Of a stretch of DNA of 64,000 nt, positions 47,961 to 61,288 are shown piece by piece (position 1 is the stretch's first letter; every line of letters begins with the position of its first letter). The stretch is from contig JACMZG010001911.1 in assembly GCA_018340805.1 (NCBI GenBank), positions 35,613,248 through 35,677,247 on the forward strand, in the 5' to 3' direction. This DNA is from Microvelia longipes (lineage: Eukaryota > Arthropoda > Insecta > Hemiptera > Veliidae). The notes below the pieces were generated by a model. It was not told the DNA's origin. It searched no databases and saw nothing but the letters and a program-made list of their open reading frames with translations. The translations under genes and the position numbers were made by a program.

Positions 47961-49651
47961 GTAACACAATTTTTTCAAAGCTTTGGTCAAAATTTAACAG
48001 AATCCTTTAAATGTATGTGTTTAATTTAAAAATAATATTACTTAAATTTATAGATGTATCAACATATAAATGTATTTAGTAAATTGTAAATATTTGTTTT
48101 TAAAAAGAGTTAATGTTAATTTTAAAACATAAATTTATGTTAAAAGAAATGATTGTTTTAATATTTAAGTAAATAAAAGTATTATATTCATTAAAATTTA
48201 TTTTTAATTATTTTTAACTATTTTTAGCAAATTAAATGAATCAAGCTATTCATTGCTTATTATATTAAAATTGTTTTCTTAATTTTTCTTTTATCCCATT
48301 ATAATTTTCACACCACTTCAAGGTAAATGTGAATCAGGGTAAATTTTTCATATGGATTACAGCTAAGTTAGGTCCTTTCCCTCAATGTAGAAAAAATTAA
48401 GAATTCTACAGAAAGACATTCATTAAAGCATTAGTATTTCCACTGACTGAAAAAATAAATGCACTATAAGAGAGATCCCCGATTTATCATTTACGATACA
48501 AAAATTAAGAAGGGGGGACTTTTGGACCTTCCTTTATATATAGGTCCTTATTTTAGTTTTCATGCTTCTCTATTTATAGTTACTGAGTACACTGGTCTGC
48601 TACATCAAATAGCAATTCAATATTTTAAATTTGCATCAAATTCTTCATCTTTCATTTCAATTTGACAGAGGCAGTATTGAAAAGGTGCTTCAAGAAACAT
48701 TCAGCTTTTGAATTCATGGTTGTTTACAGTGAAATTTCATCAGAAAGCATTTTCTTTTGGCTTTCCTTTGAATAGAATAAAAAATGCATTATATAACAAG
48801 CATTTAAAGCCATATTTTCATCTTCTACCATGCTGACACAGTCTTGCTTATCAGAAGATTACACGAAGGGATGTAGAATGAAGGATTAAAAATAGATTTA
48901 ACACAGGTTTACATATATAGATTATATATATTTTTGTTTATATTTAAAATGTCTTATGCACATTACATTCTTGTAATATTAGCATAAAATAGAAGATATC
49001 AAGCGAAAAAATCTCAATTTTTTAAGTGAAGAATGATAAAAAAAATAAATGATACATTGATACAAGAAAAAAACTACAATAAAATTAATAAACAAAACAA
49101 GTTTAGAAGAAAGTTCTATCAGAGAAGTCTCTCTTGAAATAAAATTATCATTTCAACCCTTTACAGGTTTAATAGTAATGTCATTGTCTATAGAACCAAA
49201 ATATCCCCTATTATTTGACACAATCTATAGAAACTTACACAACCTGTTCAATTTTTATAAAAACTTACACTAATCGTTCACTTTTGAGTAGAAACTTACA
49301 CAAACTGTTCAGTTTTTTACAAAGCTAAGGCAATATTTTTTAACTGAAATCATTTTATTATTTAAGAATTAGTAAGGATGTTTCTACAACAATATCTCTT
49401 CTATATATTAAATACGATAAGGGTAAAGTCAGATAATTATGCCAAATTAGGTTCATTACACCAGATAATTGTATCATAAGAGAAAAAACTTACATTGAGT
49501 TCACTTCTTCTTTTGAGTTAAAAAAAGTTATGACACCAAAATTCTGTCTTTTACTTTAAACCTTGTAATAGCTTTAAAATGTCAGAAAAAATCCTGGACA
49601 GATAAAACAATATCAAAACTAGGATAGGTTCATAAATTACTAGATACCTCT

Positions 49652-49727
49652 TTAAATGCATGAAACAGGATGTTTAACAACTTCTCCACAATAGGAACTA
49701 AGATCAATAACTTTAACGTCCTGGATC
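49652..49727 (-). other. Exon-like segment, minus strand
   Basis: Acceptor AGTCTGTAG, then G plus 24 codons (IQDVKVIDLSSYCGEVVKHP VSCI) and TAA. Phase 2 entry would fit the donor at 61191. Peptide not recognised; could be chance. Confidence 0.25.
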
Positions 49728-49908
49728 CTACAGACTATGCAGGTACGTTTGCTATCAGTTTCTTCTCATAAAAAGGTTTCTCATATCAAATCAAAGAATG
49801 TAATAACTTCGTTCCAATTGTAGTAATTTTACTCAGAATTATCATCAGCACAAAGAATATCCGTTAGAAAATATAAACCAATCATAATCAAACTGAGTTT
49901 GTAGTCAT

Positions 49909-49938
49909 TTAAGACTGTGATAATAATCACAGTCTTAA
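49909..49938. repeat. Hairpin, 13-bp arms
   Basis: TAAGACTGTGATAA / ATCACAGTCTTA arms with almost no loop, in the AT-rich interval. Confidence 0.6.
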
Positions 49939-52900
49939 GTACAGTGATTTGTGAGAAAAATTACATTTTAAGTACATAATAATGTTTCTTTGAAGATATG
50001 AGAACTTTAAGTAGCATATAATAATTGAAATTAAAAGGGTAAAAAAATGGTGTCACAAAAAGAATAATAATTAGGATAGACAAACTGCATTACAGGAATA
50101 ATCAAGTTTATTTTCAAATTTTAAACAAAAATTTATAGCAACTTTTGTCTTCTTTAATTATAAATAAAAGTAACACGTAAGGTAAAACATTAGGCATTAT
50201 GGGTCTGATTGGTGCATTTCAATAAAATTAGTAATATTTTAGAGAAACTAAACGAAGCAAAATATAACCAAAATAAATGAGAAAGAAAAAAATCTTATTT
50301 TAACAGTAAAAACAAACGCTTACAAATTAATGAATATTTTTATTTAATAAAATTGTAATATTTTAGAAATAAATAACTATTATAATAACATTAATATTAC
50401 AATTATTGGGATTCTAATTACCACCATTGGGAATACAAATTTTCATTAAAAAATTTGATTCACACTAAATTGAAGTAATATAAAATCAAGTAATGACAAA
50501 AAGTAATAAATAAATACGAAAATAATAATATTAAAAATTAAGAAGAAATCAGTTTTTTTATATAAAAATAAGTATTTTATTTTTGAAAACAATATATATT
50601 AACTCTAATAGCTTAATGAAGGAAAATTATAATTTAAAAGAAAACAATAAAAGAGAGAAAAATAAACTTAAAAACTAAAAATATAATAATTTGTTTCTTT
50701 AATAAATATATACAAACTATACAAATAACTTAACCCTTTGGAGAGGTAGCTTAAAAACATTATAAAGAATTAATTATAAATAAAAAAAAAAATGAAAGGC
50801 AAAATTAAACAACACAACTTAAAATCTAAATAAACTTTATTTAGCATTAGCTTTCTCAATAATTAATATGAAATTTTATGTTATTAATTAATTGTTTATA
50901 AAACAACAAAAATAAAATGTATGAAAGACATTTTGGTATAAAAAATGATAAATTAAAAAATAATAATAAATAAATAGTCGATAAACATAGTCATAAAATA
51001 AAGGATTTACAAGTTTCAGATTTATAAAATGGATTAGTGTTTTCAAATTAATTTAATTTACGGGAAGCAATAGTAGCATTACAATCCATGTTTGCTTTTT
51101 CAAGACAGAACTACAACTGATAAATTAAAAAATTTGATTTGAAACATTTGAAAATTCTACATTGGTTAAGCCTATATTTTTATATGGCTACAAAGTGTAA
51201 TATTTATAATTCGTTTCAATCTCTCACTCACAGAATAGACCAATAAAAACAAACATATATTTACTTTAAAATAATTAACATTTTAGTAACAAATCCATTT
51301 TAACCTGAAAAAATACACCAAAAAATATAAGAAATGAATAAATTTTAATTATTGCTTGAGATAATTTTATTTTCATTGTTGTTTTAACATAATTTTATTT
51401 GAATTTTGAAATTATATTATTTTTATCTTAAAATAAATTTAAAAAATACTGACAAAAATTTATTAAGATTTTAAATAAAATAAGAAATAAATATTTCTTT
51501 TTTTATATAATTTTATAATTTTATTTTTTTTAATGTCATGAATACACAGTTATATAATTAAAGAATCACGCACAACAATTAATATAACACTATTTTACTT
51601 ACTAAACACGAATAATTTTATTTGAAAAAAATTTGAATATAAATTTAATTTTATACGATATTTTAAATATTACTTTTTTGTTTCATTTCACATCAGTTTT
51701 CTTTTTTAATTTATATTACATTATTACAAATTTCATTTTATAAAATTAAAGACAAAACAAATGGATCAACAGATGATTTTTTGGAAGTAATGGTTACTAT
51801 TATGTAATATTTAATTTATTTTTAGTTACAATGAAATGTTTGAATTCATATCATACTTAAACTGTTTAAAAGTCAAAATTAATCAAAAAGATTTAAATAA
51901 AAAATAATAATTTTACCTGGACGTTTACTAATTGTATTTGTTTTTTTGTTTTATTTTTTCTTTAATTTTTGTGCGTTGAAGTCTTAAATTTCATTATATT
52001 GAACCCTTCCCTTTACATTTACTTCATTTTCAGGCTCCATTTATTAAAGTTTTCAGCACACATGTAGGTAATTAATTTATAATTCATATCAATTAAATAA
52101 TTAATTACAATTTTATATTTAAAGTGAAAATTATTTTTATCATACCACTCAAAATAATTAATAAGAGGTTGAAACAAAATAAATTAATGGTATTTAGGAA
52201 TGACTGAATCCAGCAGCCAGTGAGATAAAAGATAAATTATAAAAAGAAATTAAGGCAAAAACCATAATCCATTATTGCTTGTATAAATTACTAAGGATGG
52301 AATGAACACAATACAAATTAAAAGAGACCTAAAAGATAAAAATATATGGAAGAACTTAATTTGAAAATCTTCAATCTAAATACCTTCTTCTTGGAATAAT
52401 TCAGTGATAGTTATATTAGGCTTTAAGGAAGACCAACATTTAGAGATAAATAAATAACATTAGTTGCCCCTTAATAATTAATCTTTTATAATAAACTAAT
52501 TTTCACTAAAAATAACATTCTTCAATGAATTTCCTTCATCTGCTCAGATCCAACTCATTTAAATATAATTTAACAAATCTGACAGTCTATCACAGATAAT
52601 GCTGAATATGTCATAATATTTATATATTTTTCTTACTTTTCATAAACGAAATATTGATATTTTCGTTTATAATAATTATTTTTATAAACATTTCATTGTC
52701 ACAGTACAGTAATATATATTTCTTTTTTATCACACCACTTCATTTTTTTATACACATATAATATATATTTTTTACATAAGTAAATTAAGGTTAGCAAAAT
52801 GTTACATTATAAATCATTTTTGTTTATTATAATGAAAATAAAGTCAGAAAATTGATTTTATTAATTGAATATTAAAGTTTTTAATAAGTTAGAAAAATAA

Positions 52901-52978
52901 AAAACACACTTTAATTTTTTATTTAAAGGTATGCTTTAGCTGATTTTAATATTGAAGATTAAGCTTCAGGTAGTAGAA

Positions 52979-53070
52979 AATAAATCCGATGTCTTGCAAC
53001 CACAGTGGAATCGTCAGATTCATCTTCTATATTTGTGTGGTCACCGCCTGAAGAGATTAATCTTAAAAGC
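52979..53070 (+). repeat. Diverged copy of the 30259 foldback arm
   Basis: CCACAGTGGAATCGTCAGAT and GTGTGGTCACCGCCTGAAGA match the order and spacing of the right arm at 30247-30310. One of very few repeats in the 47-57 kb interval. Confidence 0.5.
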
Positions 53071-53441
53071 ACTAACTGTTGAAGCCAATGTAGAAGATTA
53101 TAATATTATGGGGGGGGGGGTTAAAATAAAAACAATAACATAATGATTCAGTGAAAATAATTCCAATTCCTTTCCAACTGTTTTATATACTAGTCATGAC
53201 AAGGTATTTAAACATTAAATACCAGACATGTGATATCTGATGTGAGAAAATTAGATATTAAATATAATAAAAGGTATAAATTGTTATTCAAACTAAAAAT
53301 AAGTTAAATGAATTATTATCAATTTTCTGAACTTATTTACATACAAACTAAACATTTAAAAGACATGAACTTTTTGATTCTACTTAAAAAAAGAAATGGT
53401 ACCACATATTTATAATTTATTTCACTTATATAGAATTATTA

Positions 53442-53445
<4 letters not shown>

Positions 53446-53480
<35 letters not shown>
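53446..53480. repeat. (TA)n microsatellite
   Basis: Short TA run in the intergenic interval. Confidence 0.9.
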
Positions 53481-56084
53481 TTTATTTTTATTAATTTATT
53501 TTCTTTTAAATATAAACACAGTAAGCTATCAATGAGCATTTTATCAAAATATAAATCACAAAGCAAACCAACATTTCTGACATAATTTAATTTATTAAAT
53601 AATTTATTTTTAATACAATTTCATGTTTGTTGTCATTTAAAATTTTAATTTATTTATCTGATCAGAGATAAATGAACTGCAATTAAGAGACACATATCAG
53701 GCAAACTCTTTATAATATTATTGTCGCATCATTATTTTTTTTACATTTATACATTTAAATGATATTTTAAAGAGTATGTAAAAAATTCATTGTTTTCAGC
53801 ATCTCCTAATAAGTTTTAAAAAATAAAGTACGTCTTCCTTTCAAAGCATTTAATATCTTTTATAGGGTACTTTTAAATACAAAAAGTACAAGAAATGTTG
53901 TGAGATCTAATATAGATCCCTGAGTTTTAGACCAGATCATATACAAGATATAAAAGTTAAACTAAGTATAAAGTAGAATTAAAATTCATTTAGACAAATA
54001 ATTATATTGCTTTTTTGTAGGTTAAAAGACTGATAATGACAAAACTTAAAATATCAATACATCAGGGTATGTTTTACAATAATGATGCACACCTACGAAT
54101 TTCCAATGAATATATTTTGATTTTATAATCATTTATTTTTGTACCACATTTTTTTATTTTGAGCTTAAATAATTTTAAGGTATATGTACAAATATTTTTT
54201 GTTCTTAAATTAATATATTAAGGTGGCACGAATAGTAATGACCATTTGAACAGAATATACTATTAATAAAAAAATTAAAATTTGAAAATTCATTTACTAT
54301 AAATAAGTTAGCTACATACTAACATTAAACCCTAAAATTGCTCTACAAAAATTGTGGTGTTCGTGGAATTAAGTCTTATAAACTAGTCAAAGTGACGTTT
54401 AAAAATCAAATTAAAAATCATTTCCAAAAAAAACTCCATGGCTAATAAGATAACATTAATCAGTTCTTGACTTAAAATCACAAATTCACTCACTAGCCAT
54501 GGTAAATTTGTAGTTATAACCCTTTCTAAACAAAAATTTTCAAATTTTAACATTTTTATTAAAACTATATGAAGTCAAATAAGTTAATTACTCCAATAAA
54601 TAATAAATTGATTACAATTTCTAAATACCTTTTAGAAAAGAAATGGTCAATCATAACACCTCAGAGATTCTTATAAAAATAAACAAAAAATAATAAATCG
54701 CAGGCTTAAAAACTTAATTTTAATTAAAAGATACTAGATTCTGAGATCTGAAAATTATAAAATCAGTAATTTTAATTCAGAGGTACATAAATATTGTAAC
54801 TTTATTTTTTTGTAATTTTTATTATATTTTATATATAAAATACTAATGTTTTCTTTTTATATCTTTTATTCAAAACATCAAAGCTCTACTTAAAAATATT
54901 CATAAAATTATTCTTTATTCCTATAATTTACAAACAAAGTTCCCCAGGACAAAAAAGACAAAAATATTAAAAATATAGCTTAAACAACATTAAACTTGTA
55001 ATGTCTTACATCCTAAACAGATATTTTTTTTAAATTACAAATATTTTATGCCATGAAAATATTAACTTTTGACTCCATTTTTTCTTTATATTATGATTCT
55101 TTCTAGTTGCAAGTATAAATCTTTTTATGATATTTACTTATCCATATTTATAAAAGTTATCACCATCTACATAAGTGAAGTATGGGCACCAAGGCTTAAA
55201 TTATTAGTTCATATGTAAACCAATATATCATTGAACTTACACGTGAATTTTATTCATGAATATTTATTTATATTTTAAAATACACTTTTCAAATTCATTT
55301 AATGTGGTCGATGTCTGCACCATTAACAAAATAAAATCTGATAAATTTATAATAATAAAGAAAAACTTCATTGCATATCCACTAAATTAAAATAGAATAT
55401 AATCTCTTAACTATAATATGGTCTCTACATCAATTAATCATTCCAGAATAATTTCAATAAATAAATAATAACAATAAATGAAAAAAAGATACTGAAGGAT
55501 AGTAAAAATCAGCAAGAAATCAAAATTTTGTGAATTTCAATTCAAGTGACATTAAATACAATTATTACATTTTAGACCCAAAATATAAAAAAATATCATG
55601 GAATTTTATTAAAAAAAGACTTAAGTTGATTATCAACTAGATTCAGTGAGAATTTCAACATTAATCCGGAATGCTAATATGACATTTAGGCCATAATATG
55701 AGTAGTAAATAGGCAAGAGTATATAATCAACACAATCAAGCTTACATACTAACAACTAACAAAGATTAAAATTTCATGCTTAGATCTTTTTATAACTACA
55801 CTTAAACAACGTGAATATTTTCCTTAACATAATTTTTCATTCCTTAAAATAGTTTATTAGTAAAGAAGATAAAAATAAGAAGAAATGATCACATATCCAC
55901 ATCTATAAAACTTATTTATGGACATATAAGGCCATCTTTGTATAATTCAAACACTGTTTCACATTTAATAATACAATTTCAATTATGTATTTTGAAATTT
56001 AACACAAATCATCAGCAAACTAATAAGATTTACAAACAACTAAAAAAAATAATACAAAAAAAGAGAAAAGAGATTGGATGAAAA

Positions 56085-56159
56085 TTAAAAGTGATCAGAG
56101 TAGTGGATTTGCTTGATAGGTTGACCAGCATAAATGCATTTAAGCAGGTTATGCACATC
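56085..56159 (-). other. Exon-like segment, possible alternative last exon
   Basis: Minus strand: acceptor ATTCTTTGTAG, then 24 codons DVHNLLKCIYAGQPIKQIHY + SDHF and TAA. Clearly less AT-rich than its surroundings. Phase 0 fits the donor at 58929 of the zinc-finger gene. The peptide is not recognised. Confidence 0.35.
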
Positions 56160-57180
56160 CTACAAAGAATATTAATAACGCTTCAATCTTAGAACAGGCA
56201 TAGAAGATTTCTTATTATTCAAAAATACAATTTCTTTTCTATTTTTTGTAGGCCATTAATCAGTGAAAATCTTTTATGAGATCATTTATAATTATTTTTA
56301 CTTTTAATTTTATTAAACTTTAAAATACGTAAATAAATGTTTTTTAAATCAATGACTCATCCCCTTTACTATGCAAAATACAACAAAAAATAATAAATAT
56401 ACTATAAGCTGTGCAGATTTCAATTAAAATCGACAACACTTTAATTAAATAATTAATTGTTTATGTTTTTTGCTCTGTTAAAATGAAAGATTTGATGCAC
56501 AAATAAAGATAATCATTTGTCGATATAAGATGCAATTATTAAAATTAATAAACAAAATAAATCAAACTGGAAAGACCATTATAACTACACCTAAAATATT
56601 ATGGTGGTCACTTCCAAAAATGTTTTAAAAATAAAAAACAAATAATTTAAATTAATAATATAATAATAACATAACAAAATGGTAACTGAACATTAACGAC
56701 TTAATGCAAAATGTAGCACTTAAAATAATAACAGAAGATATTCTGTAATAAATATTTAAAAAATAATAAAAACATTATCGCACATTAGTCACACATAGGT
56801 ACTTGCCTTTTTCAAAATATCTGAAACATAATATTACAATATTATGTTATAATATCTCTGTTTATTTTAATAATAGTTTCTATCCAGCCTATAATATTTT
56901 CATTTTCATTAATTCATTCATTATTTAATATAAGGCTTTTTTATAAATACATAATAAATATTATTGGCAGGTAACTATGTTTGGCAGTGAAACAGAGCAA
57001 ATTGGCCTTACATTTTTGTTTCGTTATTTTCTTATATTTTAACATAAAAAAATTGGAACGATCAGGATACTCCTCTAAACACGAGGGAATGATGCTTTCT
57101 AAAATGAAGCATCTAAGTTTCATAAAAATTATAGTTTTTCTTAAAAAACATAAATTTGCTCTTCTTATAATTTAATTTTT

Positions 57181-57360
57181 TCAGTCACCAAATCGAGAAC
57201 AGGCTTTCTTCCATTTACACTGAGTACACCAGAGCTCTTTGTGTTCCATTCCGTAGACTTTCCTGCATTTCTTTGTTTCGCCTCTGAGTCTGCGAGGACT
57301 GCTTGGGTATTTACCTCCTGGGGCACTTAGTGATAATTTCATTTGTTTTTGGCCCACCAT
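57181..57360 (-). CDS. Glut4EF: Glut4EF-like terminal exon: C-clamp and stop
   Basis: Acceptor TTTGTTTCAG directly before ATGGTGG. Encodes [16 protein letters not shown], then the Cys-rich [30 protein letters not shown] and TGA. The four cysteines and the length after the motif match the vertebrate C-termini. Confidence 0.95.
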   Translation of the reverse strand: MVGQKQMKLSLSAPGGKYPSSPRRLRGETKKCRKVYGMEHKELWCTQCKWKKACSRFGD

Positions 57361-60300
57361 CTGAAACAAAAAATTCTAAATTAAGTAACATTCATTTATA
57401 GCTCATTTATTTTTTTATATAAGTTATTTATGGGCAAAAGTATACAAAATTTATAAATGATAAATAATTAAATATAGATAACTGCTTAAAGTGACATTGT
57501 TCTTGTCAATAAACAAATATTCACAAAGGAAATTAAACTTTTCATTTCAAAAAAACTCATTCATATAATAGAAAACGTTTTCCATGAGAAAAGTTTTTAA
57601 TTCTTTATAGAAATTTTTTAGGGGCAAATTTTTAATATTACTATTTAGATCATTATACAGTTTTACTCCTAAAACTTTATTAAATCTTATTAAAACTTTA
57701 TTAAGATTTGTTAAGTCTATGATTTGGTATCATTAGCATGTTTTTATTTTTGGTTTCGTACCTATGCTGATGCACGTGATATGTGTGAATATTTGTCACT
57801 ACATAAACTAATACTGTATAAATATATAAATTCACTATAGTAATTATTTTATTTTTTTAAAATATATCCTTATCTTCGTCCTGTGCTCCTCCTGTCATTA
57901 TTCTTAGTATTTTTTTTTTCTTTAACTAATAGTTTTCCAAATTAACATATCCCCAAATAATTAGACCATGACTAATCCTACTTTCTACCATAGCATGATA
58001 AACCATGACTAATGCTTAAAGAGGCAAATACTTTTTTAGCTTACTAAATGCAAATTTATTTTCTACTTGCTTACTAAATGACTTTCTTTTCTACAAACTC
58101 TATATGCTGCTTCCAAGACATTTGGAGTCTATATAGATTCCAAATATGTTAATACTATTATGTGATTGTATATTTTTAAGCTCATCATAATTTGTTGTTT
58201 TCTCTTGATTCAGCATAAAATTGTGTTCGGACATCCATTCTTCTACTGCGGCTTAACTCCCCTCTGCTGCATCATACAGTATATGCATATACACCAAATT
58301 TTCATCATCTGCATATGCAATTTCATATTTTTTTACTTTCTCAGGACTAAGCTCAGCTTAGTAGCAAATCATTGCTATGAATAGCAATAGCAATTTTTTA
58401 TGTATTTTGTGTACTATTTTTTTTTACAATGTGTTATGTAAACTATCAAAATGTATTCCTTTCATAGAGATCAGAAAAAACCTATTAAACAAGTCTAATG
58501 ATAAAATTTTGATTTAATTATTTTATAAAAATGTGATTCTATCTATATATATGCACAAGTGGCAACAACTAGTTTAGTGGATAAGTAAATATTTTAGTAA
58601 ATTTTTGAAAATATTTTTGATTCATTATTTTAGTTTAATGAAGTCATACATAATTATGTATTACATATGTATCACATAAGTCATATTTTATGATTATTTT
58701 AAAATAATTAATGAAGACTTCAGTCCTTTAAAACCCCCTAACCTAACCCCTTTCACATGACTCTAATCTCATTGGCTCATTTTAAATTTTTCCTTTGAAA
58801 TTTTGCTAAAACTGGAAGAGGGGACCCAGGTATGCAGTTTTACTTCTGAGCTTACAAGTATTGGAGAAGAAATTTAACAAATTAACTTATAAGTATTATT
58901 ACTTTAAAGGACAAATAATACAACTTACAGGCGATACTGAGGCAGATGTTGACCAATGGTAGGGAGTTTTAGGGATGGTAATAGGATTAGCAGCGTTTAG
59001 AAGACCCAATGCTTTCTGATACTCAGGATCTAAATCATAACAAGTTTTTTATTAGAAACAAATTTTAATAAATAAATTAATATTATATTAGAGTAGGAAA
59101 TGCCTAAAAACAATCAAAATTTGGCGATTATGATAACAACAATTCAATATTTTTAAAATTATAATCAAAATATCTCAGATATTGTTCTCAAGCGTAGTCC
59201 AGTTTTCAATTAATAAATTTATCATTTGCAGAATTGAAAATGCAGTTTTTACAAGAAATAGTCAAAATAATTTTTTTTTATAAGAACTCAGAAATTACGC
59301 AAGAGGGGTTGTTTACATTATTGTCTTGAAGTTCTTATCTCTGGTGATAACAGTAACTTATGTTTACAAATTGAGCCCATGAGCTTTCAAGCCCAACAGC
59401 TTTCACTACATTTCTGCTGCAAACCTAAGCTAACCAGCAAAGTGGTAATTTCCTCATTGAATATGTAATGAACTATTATTAAACTTTTCCTCGCATTTAT
59501 TGCATTTTAAAATAATCCATGTTCAAATTATACCCATATCATTTGTGGCAAATATTAGGATTTCAAAGAGGAAATATGCAATATTATATTGTTACAAACC
59601 TTCATGAGGAGGTCGAACCATGTCCATATGGGATAAGGTTGGTGTTGGTGATGACATTCCTATTTCTACCTCAGTATAATAGAATTCTTCTTCATGATCA
59701 TCTCCTTCCATACCTTCATCGCCATCTTGGACTTCTTTTGGGCTAAATACAAACAAAATATAAGTGTTTTAATTTAAGTTAAAAAAGCATACCTAAAACT
59801 GTAATGAAAATAGTTCTTTTTATCAGTTCTTCTTTCAAAAGGACTTCAAATTTGTCCCAATTTCGGTAGAAATTGGCATTTTTTAGTTATCCATAGATAA
59901 CATGAGATGCCCATAAACACATTAATACACAATAGAAACACATGCAGTTACTTAATTAATCCATTCCATAATTGCTGCAACATAGGCAGAAGTGTTACAG
60001 ATTTTTGCTGTAGCAAAGCCCCTTTAAAAAGATAAAAACTTGGCTTTAAAATAAAACTAACTTTAAAGACAACGATACCCTAAAACAATTAATAAATTCT
60101 CAATAGCATAATAGTGTAACAAAGCTAACCAACCTCCAGCATGGAGAAAGGATAGGGTTCTCAATACAAAGTAAACTATCTTTTATAAAGAGTATTTTCA
60201 CATAAACTGACTTAATAAATAAAAAATTATAGCTAAGAATATAATTCTATCAAAATTACAGTAAAAACATACAATTTTAAATTGAATTTTAGTTTTAATA

Positions 60301-60396
60301 GATTAAGTCTTGCTCAGTAATGTAAGCAGTTTTAAATGAAATAATACACATAAATATATCTTAATTTATTTATAAATTACATCATATATGTATGTA

Positions 60397-60433
<37 letters not shown>

Positions 60434-60451
60434 ACACACACACACACACAC

Positions 60452-60513
<62 letters not shown>

Positions 60514-61288
60514 AAAAAAGTACGGGTTCGTTTGTAACCGTCCTTATCATACGTCAAGACGGCAAACTTAAGAAATTTAGTGCAGCTATCTATTAGCTAT
60601 AAAAATGAAAAAGATCTTAAAGGTATTTAAGTCTTAAAGTTAAAAGTAATAAAACTCAAACTGTGTGTTACGCATTAAAACATCAAAGGTTTTTAAGTTT
60701 TTAAAAATATTAAAAATTGTACCACTGAACACCTAAATGAAATTGTTGCGTGTCATTGAATAATTTCAAGATAATGTATTGGTATTGATAATTCCAGTAG
60801 CTTATTTATATTTATGTCAAAATGAAGTTTAAGATATTGTAACTCATAAAATTTAAAAGTTTAGCCATGTGCAGTAGTAATGAAATATCTAAAAACTTAA
60901 ATGCAATTCGATTATAAGTCATCAGTAAAAACGACAACTATGACATTAATTAAAATAATTAGTATTAGTAACTAATTAATTACAATAGTTAAGCTAGAAG
61001 ATGATCTAAATGGATTGAAATATATAGTACCTTTTCATTAAAATGTTGTAGAATTAAAGTCGTTCTTTTCCTAATAAGTAAATAAATTAAAAAAAAAAAC
61101 TTTGCCAGCAGTTTTATTTACGATGAAACTTATAACATAAATTTGTTAGCCATTTAAACAACTAACTGGGTGGAAATAGATTTAACTTACCCAAGGTGTA
61201 CATTTCGTACGTGCGTTTCTATGGTACACACAGCAGTGGTACGTATACTACATCCTGGCCATGTGCACTGGTACACAATGCGATTCGC
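57181..61288 (-). CDS. Glut4EF: C2H2/C-clamp transcription factor of the ZNF704/ZNF395/SLC2A4RG family, C-terminal four exons
   Basis: Nuclear DNA-binding factor; family members bind GLUT4 and huntingtin promoter elements in vertebrates, and the insect member is named Glut4EF. On the minus strand, exons 61288-61191, 59742-59600, 59029-58929 and 57360-57181 join in phase (2, 1, 0) to about 173 residues plus TGA. In order: one C2H2 finger (C-x4-C-x12-H-x4-H, starting CTWPGC and ending THVRNVHLG); an acidic run with [12 protein letters not shown], the equivalent of the vertebrate [33 protein letters not shown]; then the terminal C-clamp [20 protein letters not shown] and WKKACSRF. The N-terminal region and start codon are not in the recognised part and probably lie beyond 64000. 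It is convergent with the Amt gene. Family assignment is firm; the symbol is by homology. Confidence 0.93.
57540..58345 (-). mobile_element. LINE (non-LTR) reverse transcriptase fragment, degenerate
   Basis: Inside the zinc-finger gene's intron 57361-58928, same strand. Conceptual translation with stops and frameshifts gives the catalytic AYADD (58301-58318), then [16 protein letters not shown] and [11 protein letters not shown] (RT thumb-like LNxEKT / FLGI motifs), then [11 protein letters not shown]. Further down come the degraded 'LYN ... FK..LK' end and a YYMNEF-like tail. This order is that of Jockey/CR1-type RTs. 5'-truncated, clearly dead. Confidence 0.75.
58929..59029 (-). CDS. Glut4EF: Glut4EF-like exon: [12 protein letters not shown]
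   Basis: Acceptor TATGATTTAG, donor TCGCCT|GTAAGT. Encodes [20 protein letters not shown] and [14 protein letters not shown]. Leaves in phase 0, so it fits both the C-clamp exon and the alternative exon-like segment at 56085-56159. Confidence 0.92.
59030..59599 (-). other. Intron of the zinc-finger gene
   Basis: Bounded by GTTTGT donor and GATTTAG acceptor. Open frame 59519-59746 (+) is the antisense shadow of the next exon. Confidence 0.8.
59600..59742 (-). CDS. Glut4EF: Glut4EF-like exon: acidic EEEFYYTE block
   Basis: Acceptor TTGTATTTAG, donor GAAG|GTTTGT. Encodes [20 protein letters not shown], then [20 protein letters not shown] and MVRPPHE. The acidic YYTE segment follows the finger just as in the vertebrate proteins. 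Confidence 0.93.
60399..60510. repeat. (CA)n-(TA)n microsatellite in the zinc-finger gene intron
   Basis: CA run followed by TA run between exons 59600-59742 and 61191-61288. Confidence 0.95.
61191..61288 (-). CDS. Glut4EF: Glut4EF-like exon: C2H2 zinc finger
   Basis: Acceptor TGTTACAG, donor CTTGG|GTAAGT. Starts [13 protein letters not shown] and ends THVRNVHLG, a complete C2H2 finger. Leaves in phase 2; the GG plus the C of the next exon make the Gly of HLG. Confidence 0.93.

Larger units (their letters stand above)
47100..56084. other. Long, extremely AT-rich, repeat-poor interval between convergent genes
   Basis: About 9 kb with almost no transposon sequence and one short microsatellite. 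It contains two exon-like islands on the minus strand (49652-49727 here, 56085-56159 just beyond the right edge). Could be extended 3'UTR of the minus-strand gene. Confidence 0.5.

Noticed and set aside
58166..58384. 72-codon plus-strand frame with hydrophobic residues
   Set aside because: Antisense to the LINE reverse transcriptase fragment.
59519..59746. 75-codon plus-strand frame
   Set aside because: Antisense shadow of the zinc-finger gene exon 59600-59742.
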